Below are positions 23,575 to 35,620 of a stretch of DNA of 64,000 nucleotides, one piece after another. How positions within the stretch are numbered: the first letter of the stretch is position 1; each line of letters starts with the position of its first letter. The stretch lies in NCBI RefSeq assembly GCF_949987515.2, contig NC_082697.1, positions 85,992,554 to 86,056,553 on the forward strand, in the 5' to 3' direction. Position numbers and translations under genes: made by a program. The notes under the pieces were generated by a model, which saw nothing but the letters and a program-made list of their open reading frames with translations, was not told the origin of the DNA and did not search any database. Origin of the DNA: Delphinus delphis (lineage: Eukaryota > Chordata > Mammalia > Artiodactyla > Delphinidae).

Positions 23575-23740
23575 CCAGCCACACCCGTAGAGGAAGAGAA
23601 TATAGATGAAAGAACACTAGCCTGAGCCTGAATCACCCTCAGTGGCTGGGTGATTGAGCTTCCATTTTCTACTCTGTAAAATGGGCACAATACTACATAC
23701 CTCTCATGGTCACAAAGATGAAGTGAGCTAATACACACGC
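23575..23740 (+). repeat. MIR-like SINE remnant
   Basis: cctgaatcaccctcagtggctgggtgattgagcttccattttctactctgtaaaatgggcac: decayed MIR. Confidence 0.65.
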
Positions 23741-24529
23741 ATACCCCCATCCATGTATATCTTTCCGTATATCAGCATATCTGTCTAAACTGAAATGGGA
23801 ATTCAATGAAGCACTTACCTTTACTATTTACAGTTTATTCAGATATTTACCACTGTATTTTATTTTTTTAATTCTTGCTAAATTATTTCACAATGTGAGT
23901 CCCAACTTGAATTTTGAAAACCCTGAACTAGCACATTAAGCTGTGTTATCTGTTTGTAGCGTTTGCAGGAATCTTTTCCCCTTGGAGTGATAGTTAGTAT
24001 TTACTTATTCTCAAGTTTCTTTAATATTTTCTGTACATAACAGGAAGGCTTCACTTCCCCTCGTACCACAGTTTGTCTTTATAACGTTTAGTGAATCATT
24101 TAGTCAGGCAGCTTCCAGTGCTCACGCACCTGGAAGAGTGGATGAGAGACAGGTTGGTTGGTTTGCGGCGCCAGGAGATGACTTCACAAGGCTCCAGTCA
24201 GCTGGCTCTTGAGTTCTGAAATTGAGTGTGGATTTTCACATTCCAGTTTAGGAGATCTGAGGAATTCTGAACTGATGCGGAATTCCTTTCTTTTTTTTTT
24301 TAAACTTCTAGGAGAACCAACCTTTTCTAGGCAGCAAAAAAGAGCTAATGGTGCTTCTCCGGGCACTTCCTACACCTAGAATTTTTCTTGCACTTCCATC
24401 TATTTCCTGAAAATTTTGCCTTGGATTTCCCATTGTCCCGTTAAATTTAATTTGTCATAAACTCACCCAAATCTCACCCCTCCCGAGCCATCCCGTGCTC
24501 TCCGCTTTTAGATCTCCCTGTGTGTCACC
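23741..24529. other. AT-rich intron, nothing recognised
   Basis: No gene or repeat family recognised; a T-run lies at about 24290-24301. Confidence 0.5.
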
Positions 24530-24900
24530 TCCGTAGGCGAGAGCCTCAGCGTGCCTGCTGAGCGCCCTCCCCACCTGCAGTTGCTCCTTCCCTGATCTCG
24601 TTCTGCTCCTTCCCAGAGCCTTGATTGCTCCCTGCTTCTTACAGAGGAAATTCCAGACTTCTTAGCTTGTCACAGTCTGGCTTTAACCTGCTCCTCTCAC
24701 TGATGTGACGTTTCTGACTGTCCCAAGACCTTTCATCTACCCCAGATGGTGGTGTTTACCTCTGGCCTGTGCTTTCAGTGCTCTGCCCCACTCCTGTGAT
24801 AGTATTGGAAGCTCGGAGCAGGCGCCATATCGAGCACCTCTTTGGCCTTTCCCCCGTTGCCTGGCACTTTTCTTTGCCAGACAGCCTTCAGTCTGGCTGC
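24530..24900 (+). mobile_element. L2 LINE remnant
   Basis: Sense L2 blocks: gaaattccagacttcttagcttgtcacagtctggc, then gtgctctgccccactcc. Confidence 0.55.
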
Positions 24901-25579
24901 AGGGAGACCTCTGTAGGTGGCTTTCCTGGAGAGGGGGCGTGGTGAGGGACAGTCTGTTCTATGAGAGCAATGCATTTGTTCCCAAAGCTCACAGGAGGAA
25001 GAGGTGTAGTGGGGACAGGACCCTGGCCCGGGAGGCCGTCCAGCTCTGTGTCATAGAAATGATGGCGCTCTGGTGACTGGGTTGCTGCTTGCCACATCCC
25101 CTTCCTCGCTTTTTCTCCGACCTCTAAATTAGAAGGTAGCCTCCACTCCAGCCTCAGAGAGAAACTGAGAGGAGCCGTCTGCCCTTGCTTGCTGGACTCA
25201 TTAACTTAAAGAAATGTATCCTGTTTACATTTCTGGCAGCATTTCTTTTATTTGGATGCTGGCCAAAGGCAAACAACTCAGCCTAGTGGGTTTAAAAAAC
25301 AACAAAAACAGAGCTTTCCAAGTACATATGCTGTTATCTAATTGGGTGAACATGCAAAACCTTAACATTTTCTTCATGTAACTTTCATTCTGTAGAGAAA
25401 GCTCATTTGATCTACTAGCGTTTTACATCTTTCTTAGCTTTAGTATTTATTGTGGGAAGAGTTTAGTAAGGAATGACTAATCTGAAAAGATTTGGTTTGA
25501 TTAGGGGCTAAACTAACAAAATCTATTTTGAAACGAGTTAACAGGATTTGCAGTTTTTGGTCTTCATCCAGTAAAACCG
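24901..25579. other. Intron sequence, nothing recognised
   Basis: No exon, RNA or repeat family recognised. Confidence 0.45.

Positions 25580-25613
<34 letters not shown>
25580..25613. repeat. (AC)n microsatellite
   Basis: About 16-17 uninterrupted AC units. Confidence 0.95.
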
Positions 25614-25615
<2 letters not shown>

Positions 25616-25774
25616 TCTACATCCCCAGCAGACAGGGAAGCTATTCTTTGACTAAAAGTTTAAATTGCTGGATTTATAAGTTGTCTTAAAAATGTGTTCT
25701 TTGAGCAGAAGCAAGAAGAACTACAATTCTGCCACCTGTGGAAGGAAAACCACATTCACAGAAAGATAGACAAA

Positions 25775-26895
25775 ATGAAAAGGCAGAGGACTTTGTACCA
25801 GATGAAGGAACAAGGTAAAACCCCAGAAAAACAACTAAATGAAGTGGAGATAGGCAACCTTCCAGAAAAAGAATTCATAATAATGATAGTGAAGATGATC
25901 CAGCACCTCGGAAAAAGAATGGAGGCAAAGATGGAGAAGATGCAAGAAATGATTAACAAAAACGTAGAAGAATTAAAGAACAAACAAACAGAGATGAACA
26001 GTACAATAACTGAAACGAAAAATACACTAGAAGGGGGGCTTCCCCAGTGGCCCAGTGGTTGAGAGTCCACCTGCCAATGCAGGGGACACAAGTTCATGCC
26101 CCAGTCTGGGAAGATCCCACATGCCATGGAGTGGCTAGGCCCCTGAGCCATGGCCGCTGAGCCTGCGTGTCCGGAGCCTGTGCTCCACAACGGGAGAGGA
26201 CACAATAGTGAGAGGCCTGCGTACCGCAAAAAAAACACAAAAAAACACTAGAAGGAATCAGTAGCAGAATAACTGAGGCAGAAGAACAGATAAGTGACCT
26301 GGAAGACAGAATGGTGGAATTCACTGCCACGGAACACAATAAAGAAAAAGAATGAAAAAAAATGAAGACGGCTTAAGAGACCTTCGGGACAACATTAAAC
26401 ACAACAGCATTCGCATTATAGAAGTCCCAGAAGGAGAAGAGAGAAAGGACCTGAGAAAATATTTGAAGAGATTATAGTCGAAAACTTCCCTAACATGGGA
26501 AACGAAATAGCCACCCAAGTCCAGGAAGCGCAAAGAGTCCCAGACAGGAGAAACCCAAGGAGAAACACGCGGAGACACATAGTAATCAAATTGACAAAAA
26601 TGAAAGACAAAGAAAAATTATTGAAAACGACAAGGGAAAAATGACAACATACAAGGGAACTCCCATAAGGTTAATAGCAGATTTCTCTGCAGAAACTACA
26701 AGCCAGAAGGGACTGGCACGATATATTTAAAGTGATGCAAGAGAAGAACGTACAACCAAGATTACTCTAGCCAGCAAGGATCTCATCCAGATTCGACGGA
26801 GAAATCAAAAGATTTACAGACAAGCAAAAGCTAAGAGAATTCAGCATCACCAAACCAGCTCTACAATAAATGCTAAAGGAACTTCTCTAAGTGGG
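25775..26895 (+). pseudogene. L1 ORF1 (RNA-binding chaperone) remnant
   Basis: The ATG at 25775 starts MKRQRTLYQMKEQGKTPEKQ, the L1 ORF1p N-terminus. A coiled coil follows (MIQHLGKRMEAKMEKM, then ELKNKQTEMNSTITETKNTLEG). The frame enters a SINE at 26035, resumes after 26256 (ISSRITEAEEQISDLEDRMVEF), then meets stops and frameshifts. RRM and C-terminal domain regions are recognisable as DNA (cccagaaggagaagagag; gcagaaactacaagccagaaggg) but are not in one frame. In a live element ORF1p binds L1 RNA as a trimer. Confidence 0.85.
26035..26244 (+). mobile_element. CHR-type SINE (short form) in L1 ORF1
   Basis: Head ggcttccccagtggcccagtgg, tail gcgtaccgcaaaa. An 11-bp duplication acactagaagg lies at 26024-26034 and 26245-26255. 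The A box is altered (tggcccagtgg). Confidence 0.93.
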
Positions 26896-28094
26896 AAACA
26901 CAAGAGGAGAAAAGGACCTACAAAAACAAACGCATAACAATTAAGAAAATGGTAATAGGAACATAAATATTAATAATTACCTTAAACGTGAATGGATTAA
27001 ATGCTCCAACCAAAAGACACAGGCTTGCTGAATGGATACAAAAACAAGACCCATATGCTGTCTACAAGAGACCCACTTCAGACCTAGGGACACATACAGA
27101 CTGAAAGTGAGGGGATGGAAAAAAATACTCCATGCACACGGAAATCAAAAGGAAGCTGGAGTAGCAATACTCATATCAGATAAAATAGACTTTAAAATAA
27201 AGAATGTTACAAGAGACAAGGAAGGACACTACATAATGATCAAGGGATCAATCCAAGAAGAAGATATAACAATTATAAACATATATGCACTCAACATAGG
27301 AGCACATCAACACATAAGGCAACTGCTAACAGCTATGAAAGAGGAAATCGACAGTAACACAATAATAGTGGGGGACTTTAGCACCTCACTTACACTAATG
27401 GACAGATCATCCAGACAGAAAATTAATAAGGAAACACAAGCTTTAAATGACACAACAGACCAGATAGATTTAATTGATACTTATAGGACATTCCATCCCA
27501 AAACAGCAGATTACACTTTCATCTCAAGTGCACATGGAACATTCTCCAGGATAGATCACATCTTTGGTCACAAATCAAGCCTTGGTAAATTTAAGAAAAT
27601 TGAAATCACATCAAGCATCTCTTCCAACCACAATGCTATGAGATTAGAAATCAATTACAGGGAAAAAACCGTAAAAAACACAAACACATGGAGACTAAAC
27701 AATGTGTTACTAAATAACCAAGAGATCACTAAATAAATCAAAGAGGAAATCAAAAATTACCTGAGACAAATGACAATGAAAACACAACGATCCAAAACCT
27801 ATGGGATGCAGCAAAAGCAGTTCTAAGAGGGAAGTTTACAGCAATACAAGCCTACCTCAACAAACAAGAAAAATCTCAAATAATCTAACCTTACACCTAA
27901 AGAAACTAGAGAAAGAAGAACAAAAAAACCCTAAAGTTAGTAGAAGAAAAGAAATAATAAAGATCAGAGCAGAAATAGATGAAAGAGAAACAAAGAAAAC
28001 AATAGCAAAGATCAATAAAACTAAAAGCTGGTTCTTTGAGAAGATAAACAAAATTGATAAACATGTAGCCAGACTCATCAAGAAAAAGAGGGAG

Positions 28095-28300
28095 GGGCTT
28101 CCCTGGTGGTGCAGTGGTTGAGAGTCCGCCTGCCGATGCGGGGGATACGGGTTTGTGCCCCGGTACAGGAAGATCCAACATGCCGCGGAGCGGCTGGGCC
28201 CGTGACCCGTGGCTCCTGGGCCTGCGCATCCAGAGCCTGTTCTCTGCAATGGGAGAGGCCACAGCGGTGAGAGGCCCGTGTACCGCAAAAAAAAAAAAAA
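28095..28300 (+). mobile_element. CHR-type SINE (short form) in L1 ORF2
   Basis: Head ggcttccctggtggtgcagtgg, A-tail. A perfect 14-bp duplication agaaaaagagggag lies at 28081-28094 and 28301-28314. Confidence 0.95.
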
Positions 28301-28556
28301 AGAAAAAGAGGGAGAGGACTCAAATCAATAAAATTAGAAATGAAAAGGAGAAGTTACAACGGACACCGCAGAAATACAAAGCATCATGAGAGATTACTAC
28401 AAGCAACTATATGTCAATAAAATGGACAACCTGGAAGAAACGGACAAGTTCTTAGAAAGGTATAACCTTCCAAGACTGAACCACGAAGAAATAGAAAATA
28501 TGAACAGACCAATCACAAATAATAAAATTGAAACGGTGATTAAAAATCTTCCAACA

Positions 28557-28765
28557 GGGCTTCCCTGGTGGCACAGTGGTTGAGAGTCCGCTTGCCGATG
28601 CGGGGGACGCAGGTTCGTGCCCTGGCCCAGGAAGATCCCACATGGCATGGAGCGGCTGGGCCCATGAGCCATGGCCGCTGAGCCTGCGCGTCCGGAGCCT
28701 GTGCTCCGCAACAGGAGAGGCCACGACAGTGAGAGGCCCGTGTACTGCAAAAAAAAAAAAAAAAA
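28557..28765 (+). mobile_element. CHR-type SINE (short form) in L1 ORF2
   Basis: Head ggcttccctggtggcacagtgg, long A-tail. A 9-bp duplication cttccaaca lies at 28548-28556 and 28766-28774. It lies only about 260 bp from the previous SINE. Confidence 0.95.
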
Positions 28766-31410
28766 CTTCCAACAAACAGAAGTCCAGGACCAGATGGCTT
28801 CACAGGTGAATTCTATCAAACATTTAGAGAAGAGCTAACACCCATGCTTCTCACTCTTCCAAAAAATTGCAGAGGAAGGAACACTCCCAAACTCATTCTG
28901 TGAGATCACTATTGCCCTGATACCAAAACCAGACAAAGATACTACAAAAAATGAAAAATACAGACCAATATCACTGATGAATATAGATGCAAAAATCCTC
29001 AACAAAATACTAGCAAACAGAATCCACCAACACATTAAAAAGATCATACACCATGATGAAGTGGGATTTATCCCAGGGATGCAAGGATTCTTACTATATA
29101 TACGCGAATCAATCAATGTGATACACCATATTAACAAATTGAAGAATAAAAACCATATGATCATCTCAATAGATGCAGAAACAGATTTTGACAAAATTCA
29201 ACACCTATTTATGATAAAAACTCTCCAGAAAGTGGGCATAGAGGGAACCTACCTCAACATAATAAAGGCCACATACGACAAACCCACAGCAAACATCATT
29301 CTCAATGGTGAAAAACTGAAAGCATTTCCTCTAAGATCAGGAACAAGACAAGGATGTCCACTCTCGCCACTATTATTCAACATAGTTTTGGAAGTCCTAG
29401 CCACAGCAATCAGAGAAGAAAAAGAAATAAAAGGAATACAAGTTGGAAAAGAAGAAGTAAAAATGTCACTGTTTGCAGATGACATGATACTATACGTAGA
29501 GAATCCTAAAGATGCCACCAGAAAACTACTAGATCTAATCAATGAATTTGGTAAAGTTGCAGGATACAAAATTAATGCACAGAAATCTCTTGCATCCTAT
29601 ACACTAACAACGAAAGATCAGAAAGAGAAGTTAAGGAAACAATCCCATTCACCACTGCAACAAAAAGAATAAAATACCTAGGAATAAACCTAGCTAAGGA
29701 GGTAAAAGACTTGTACTCATAAAACTATAAGACACTGATGAAAGAAATCAAAGATGACACAAACAGATGGAGAGATATACCATGTTCTTGGATTGGAATA
29801 ATCAATACTGTGAAAATGTCTATACTACCCAAAGCAATCTACAGATTCAGTGCAATCCCTATCAAATTACCAGTGGCATTTTTTACAGGATTAGAACAAA
29901 AAAATCTTAAACTTTGTATGGAGACACAAAAGACCCCGAATAGCCAAAGCAGTCTTGAGGGGAGAAAAATGGAGCTGGAGGAATCAGACTCCCTGACTTC
30001 AGACTATATTACAAACCTACAGTAATCAAGACAGTATGGTACTGGCACAAAAACAGAAATATAGATCAATGGAACAGGATAGAAAGCCCAGAGATATACC
30101 CACGCACCTATGGTCAACTAATCTATGACAGAGGAGGCAAGGATATACAATGGAGAAAAGACGGTCTCTTCAATAAGTGGTGCTGGGAAAACTGAACAGC
30201 TACATGTAAAAGAATGAAATTAGAACACTCCCTAACACCATACACAAAAATAAACTCAAAATGGATTAGAGACCTAAATGTAAGACCAGACACTATAAAA
30301 TCTTAGAGGAAAACATAGGAAGAACACTCTTTGACATAAACCACAGCAAGATCTTTTTTGATCCACCTCCTAGAGCAATGGAAATAAAAACAAAAATAAA
30401 TGGGACCTAATGAAACTTAAAAGTTTTTGCAAAGCAAAGGAAACTACAAACAAGACAAAAGGACAACCCTCAGAATGGGAGGAAGTATTTGCAAACAAAT
30501 CAATGGACAAAGGATTAATCTGCAAAATAAACAGCTCATGCAGCTCAATATTGAAAAAACAAACAACCCAATCAAAAAATGGGCAGAAGACCTAAATAGA
30601 CATTTCTCCGAAGAAGACATACAGATGGCCAAGAAGCACATGAAAAGCTGCTCAACATCACTAATTATTAGAGAAATGCAAATCAAAACTACAATGAGGT
30701 ATCACCTCACACCAGTTAGAATGGGCATCATCAGAAAATCTACAAACAACAAATGCTGGAGAGGGTGTGGAGATAAGGGAACCCTCTTGCGCTGTTGGTG
30801 GGAATGTAAATTGATACAGCCACCATGGAGAACAGTATGGACGTTCCTTAAAAAACTAAACATAGAATTACCATATGACCCAGCAATCCCACTACTGGGC
30901 ATATACCCAGAGAAAACCGTAATTCAAAAAGACACGTGCACCCCAATGTTCATTGCAGCACTATTTACAATAGCCAGGTCATGGCAGCAGCCTAAATGCC
31001 CATCAATAGATGAATGGATTAAGAAGATGTGGTACATATATACAATGGAATATTACTCAGCCATAAAAAGGAACGAAATTGGGTCATTTGTAGAGACGTG
31101 GATGCATCTGGAGACTGTCATACAGAGTGAAGTAAGTCAGAAGGAGAAAAACAAATATCGTATATTAACGCATATATGTAGAACCTAGAAAAATAGTATA
31201 GATGAACCAGTTTGCAGGGCAGAAATAGAGACACAGATGTAGAGAACATATGTATGGACACCAAGAGGGGAAAGTGGCGGTGGGGTGGAGGTGGTGGGAT
31301 GAATTGGGAGATTGGGGTTAACATATATACACTAATATGTATAAAATAGATATCTAATAAGAACCTACTGTATAAAAAAATAAACTAAAATTCAAAAAAA
31401 TGTGTTCTTT

Positions 31411-33020
31411 CAACAGTCTAAAGTGTTACATAGTATTGAGATGAAGTCATCAATCTGCTTAATACTTTAACTGTTTATATTTGGGCAACTGAATAAAAGT
31501 GCATGGTTATTGAAAAAATTAATACTTCAGTAACACTGTTACTGAAAGAAGGGCTTTTTAAATAGCCATTACTGAGACTTCAGTAAATTGTTTTCTGCCT
31601 TAGTTTTTTCTTTTGTGAGTATATATGGATTTTAGAATTGTCCTGGCCTTTGTGTTTTAGGAAGTTGGTTTTTTATTGAAAAAGGATGGGGCAAGATGTT
31701 TTATTATTCTGTTATGCTTGCTGTATTAGTATTTTTTAAGACTTAGCAACTCTATATCATGATGGGGATATATATAACTATCATTTCTGCAAAATACAGT
31801 GAATGTAACATTTCCAAAGACCTTAAGCTCCCGCTGAAAAGGAGGAAAAAGCGGACTCAGATTTTAAGCAGATGTCCCAGAGTAGAAAAGTTCCGTAGAG
31901 CTCAGCTTTGAGATTCAGAACAAAGTTAACAGAGAGTAGTTTTTGGCTAGAATAATTTAAAATAAGGGCAAAAGAGAGATCTTTTTTTCTTGATGCCCTT
32001 TCCCTCCAAATGAAGTGAGCAAGATATAGAAAATGGACTATAGCTCACTGGTAGAATTCAAAGTTGGTCAGCAGTTTTGCCAATTTCCCTGAATTTCTAA
32101 AAAGGAGAAATAAGGAGCCTTTTCTTCGTGTTTGGGTGAAGTTAATCTGGACCAGTTCCAGCTTGCCTGGGTGGCAGTGTGCAGTGGGAACACAGGCTGC
32201 TTTTGGATACACCGGGCTTTTTTAAGCCAAACCTATGTTCACCCCAGTAATTAGGGCAGGCCTGGTCTGTGCAGCATTGAAAGCAGTCTTGGTAAACGAC
32301 GGCTCAGGCTTCTAAAGGCCTGTTTGGTTCCCTGCCTTTGCCTCCAACATCAATTCCCGAGGGAGTAGAGACTCGCTTTAACCCATGAGTGAGGCTGTGT
32401 GTGCTCCTTGGGAAGTAAACTTTTTAACTCATAAACAGAGCACTGGAAAGATAGCTCTTGTGTCAAGTCGGAGGTGCTGCATTTGAGTCGTGCGGGCAGA
32501 GCCATCATGAATGGTAGGTGTGTTGGCTGCCTGACTCGGGGGCAGGTGGGGCTGAAGTCCTGACCCAGCTCCTTGTCGAGCCTGCGGGAACCTTCCTGTG
32601 ATTCACACAAAGGTGCTGTGACCCTTTGCCTAGAAGCTCACCAGAGAAATCGCTTCTCCTTTCTCTGTGCTCGGATGCTTGCTGTTGCGCGTAATGTGGA
32701 GAATGTGAAGCATCTTTGTCTCCATGGTTCTGGAACATTTTAACTATTGTCCTCTGGGGCGGTGGGGGAGTCGGGGTGATGTCGCCAGAGAGAGTGCAGG
32801 AATGGGTGGAGGAGGGGACAGGGAGGAAGGAGAGCTGAGGATTGATTTGAGTCCTGTTTCCCTTCTGGGTCGGTTCTGATGCACTGTTGCCACTTGTTGA
32901 AATTATTCGGCACTTAGGGTTTTCTGAGCCTCACCTCTTCCTACCAGTCTCTCTTCCTTTGGCCTCTAGTAATCTTCCCTTTCCACACCATGTCATTGGA
33001 ACATATATCGCTGTAATTGC
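31411..33020. other. Intron sequence, no gene recognised
   Basis: AT-rich to 32100, then mixed. 32740-32830 is purine-rich (ggaggaggggacagggaggaagg). No repeat family or coding exon recognised. Confidence 0.5.
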
Positions 33021-33024
33021 TAGT

Positions 33025-35230
33025 TAACTTTTTTTTTACTTTTATTTTGAAATAATTATAGGTTCACAGGAAATTTCCCCTAGTGGTTACATTTTATGTA
33101 TCCATAGTGCAATATCAAAACCAGGAGACTGACATTGGTACAATGTATGTGTGGGATTCTGAGACTAACTATCACCTGCGTAGTTTTGTGTAACCAGCGC
33201 TGCTTATCAAGATACAGAACTGCCCCGTCACCACAGAGATCCCCCTCCCCTCTCTAGTCACACTCACCCTCTTTCCTCTACCAGCCCTAATCCCTAGCAG
33301 CCACTAATTTTGTTTTCCATCCCTGTGATTTTTTCACTTCAAGAATATTATATAAATGGAATCACATAGTATGTGACCTTTGAGAGCCATCTAAGTTGTG
33401 TGCTTTAGTAGTTCGTTCCTTTTCATTGCTGAATAGTATTCCATGGTGCAGAGGTACCACAGTCGAACCATTTGTTTTATTGAAGTACATCTGGGTTGTT
33501 TCTCGTTTGTGGCCATTGTGAATAAAGCTGCTGTGAACATTCCTGCACAGGTTTTTGTGTGGACATAAATTTTCATTCCTCTGGGATAAATGCCCAGGAG
33601 TGAGGTTGCTGGGTTGTATGTTAAGCGTATGTTGAATTTTTTTAAGAAACTGAAAAACGATTTTCTAGAGTGGTTGTCCCATTTTACATGTGCACCAGCA
33701 GTGTGTTAGAGATCACAGATCTCTGCACTTGTTGTCACTGCTTTTTGTTTTCGCTGTTTTAATAGACGTGTAGTGATGTCTCATCACAGTCTTAGTGTGC
33801 TTTTCCCCGATGGCCGGTGAACTTGGACATCCTGTTTTTCACCTGCTTACTTGCTGTGTGTGTGCTCTCTGGTGAAACAACTCTTCATGCCTTTGTCCAC
33901 TTTCCAACTGGATTGTTTGTTTAACTATTGAGTTTTGAGCATTCTTTGTATATTCTAAATATGAGTCCTTTGTCAGATATGTGGTTGGCAGATATTTTCT
34001 ACCAGTCACTAGCTTGTTTTTTCATTTTATTAAGAGAGTCTTTTGCAAAGCAAAAGCTTTAATTTTGATGTAGTCCAGTTTATCGATATTTTCCTTTTAT
34101 GAACCATGCATTTTGTGTCATGTCTAAGGACTGTTCGCCAAGTTGTAGGTCCTGAAGTTTTCCTCCTATGCTGTAGTTTTACGTTTTGAGTCAATTTTGT
34201 ATAACGTGTGAGGTTTAGGCCAAGGTTTTGGTTTTTTTCGTTTCCTTTGCTTATGGATATCCAATTCCTCCAACATCATTTATTGAAAAGGCTACTCTTT
34301 ATTTAATTGCTTTTGGGTCTTCAAAACAATCAATTGACCATACTTATGTGGGACCATCTCTGGGTTTTCTGTTATGTTCCATTGATCTATGTGTCTAGTC
34401 CTTCACCAATACTTCATAGTCTTGCTCACTGTAGCTATGTAATAAATCTGGAAATTGGATTCCTCCCCCTTAATTTTTCTTTTTCACAATTGTTTTAGTT
34501 AATCCAGTGCCTTTCCATATAAATTTTAGAATAGTTATATCTATATCTATATCCATAAAAGATTTTGCTGGGATTTTATAGAAATTGTTAGGCCTGTATA
34601 TCAATTTGGAGGGAATTGACATCATTATTATGTTGACGCTTCCAATCCATGAACATGGTATGTCCCTCCATTTATTAGATCTTTGAATTCTTTCATCAAC
34701 ACATTTCTTTCATCAACACATTTTATAGTTTTCAGCATACACATCCTGTACATGTTTTGTTAGATTTATACCTAAGTGTTTCATTTTTGTGTGATTATTA
34801 ATAGTATTACATTTTAAATTTCAATTTGCATATGTTAATTGCTAGTATATAGAAAGCCAGGTGACTTTTGTAGGTTGATTTTTATATCCTATATCCTTGC
34901 TGAATTAACTTGAATTCTAGGAGTTTCTTTGGTATATTCCTTTGGATTTTCTACGTAGACCATCATTTCATCTGTAAATAGGCTTAGTTTTATTTATTTT
35001 CTCTCTAATCCATGTACCTTATATTTCCTTCCTTCACCTTACCACACTGGCTAGAACCATGCAGAATAGCAGTGATAAAAGTGGGCATCCTTGTCTTGTT
35101 CTCATTCTTAGAGGGAAGCATTCAGTCTTTCACCATTGATTTTGATGTTAGCTGAGAGGTTTTGCCCGTGTTCTTTATGAAGTTAAAGAAGTTCTCTATT
35201 CCTAGTTTTCTGGGAGTTTTTATTATTAGT
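33025..35230 (-). mobile_element. Old L1M, 3' two-fifths, antisense
   Basis: Starts with a T-rich 3' end (acttttattttgaaataattataggttcac). It continues through antisense ORF2 landmarks: gctgaatagtattccatggtg, gataaatgcccaggagtg, ttccattgatctatgtgtc, ttctcattcttagaggg. The element breaks off at gggtgttgat, where a SINE lies. No long open frame survives. A tandem ttctttcatcaacacat duplication lies at about 34688-34721. Confidence 0.8.
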
Positions 35231-35248
35231 GGGTGTTGATTTTTTAAT

Positions 35249-35458
35249 TTATTTATTTATTTTTTGCGGTACGCGGGCCTCTCACTGTTGTGGCCTCTCC
35301 CGTTGCGGAGCACAGGCTCCGGACGCGCAGGCTCAGCGGCCATGGCTCACGGGCACAGCCGCTCCGCGGCATGTGGGCTATTCCCGGACCGGGGCACAAA
35401 ACCGTGTCCCCTGCATCTGCAGGCGGACTCTTAACCACTGCGCCACCAGGGAAGCCCA
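35249..35458 (-). mobile_element. CHR-type SINE (short form)
   Basis: A (TTTA)-like tail then antisense body ending accagggaagccc. Near-perfect duplications lie at 35231-35248 (gggtgttgattttttaat) and 35461-35479 (gggtgttaatttttttaat). Confidence 0.93.
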
Positions 35459-35489
35459 ATGGGTGTTAATTTTTTTAATCCACATATCT

Positions 35490-35620
35490 GTCTCCCTAGC
35501 CAGATTCTGAGCGTCCAGCGCTCGGACATTGCTTCATAAGCATTTTCTTTTCCCACAGTGCCTATCTCAGGGCTTCGCCCCAGGGAAGCATTAAACAAGT
35601 TTGTGGATCAGAAGGACAGG
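35490..35620 (+). mobile_element. L2 3' end remnant
   Basis: Decayed L2 3' terminus (ctagccagattctgagcgtcc, ...cacagtgcctatctcagg). Confidence 0.35.

Larger units (their letters stand above)
26948..31188 (+). pseudogene. L1 ORF2 (endonuclease/reverse transcriptase) remnant
   Basis: Endonuclease region: the longest open piece is 27032-27736, with CLQETHF retained. Expected GDFNTPLT reads GDFSTSLT and expected SDHN reads SNHN, so two catalytic positions look altered. The piece ends at a stop at 27734-27736. Two SINEs split the linker and RT. The RT core is open at 28977-29672, with [17 protein letters not shown] and the catalytic FADDM (29472-29486). The C-terminus is open at 30427-31188, with the [18 protein letters not shown] zinc-knuckle-like motif and [14 protein letters not shown]. 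Several frame changes join these pieces. Confidence 0.9.
25703..31395 (+). mobile_element. Nearly complete, inactive L1 hosting three SINEs
   Basis: A 15-bp target duplication aaaaatgtgttcttt lies at 25688-25702 and 31396-31410. The insert starts about 70 bp before the ORF1 ATG, so only the 5' UTR/promoter is missing. It runs through ORF1, ORF2 and 3' UTR to a short A-tail. About 5.05 kb is L1; the rest is three same-orientation SINEs (26035, 28095, 28557) with their duplications. Both ORFs are broken by stops, frameshifts and SINEs, so it cannot move on its own. Confidence 0.93.

Noticed and set aside
25580..25613. Short regular repeats as a CRISPR array
   Set aside because: Simple dinucleotide runs with no spacers; the genome is mammalian.
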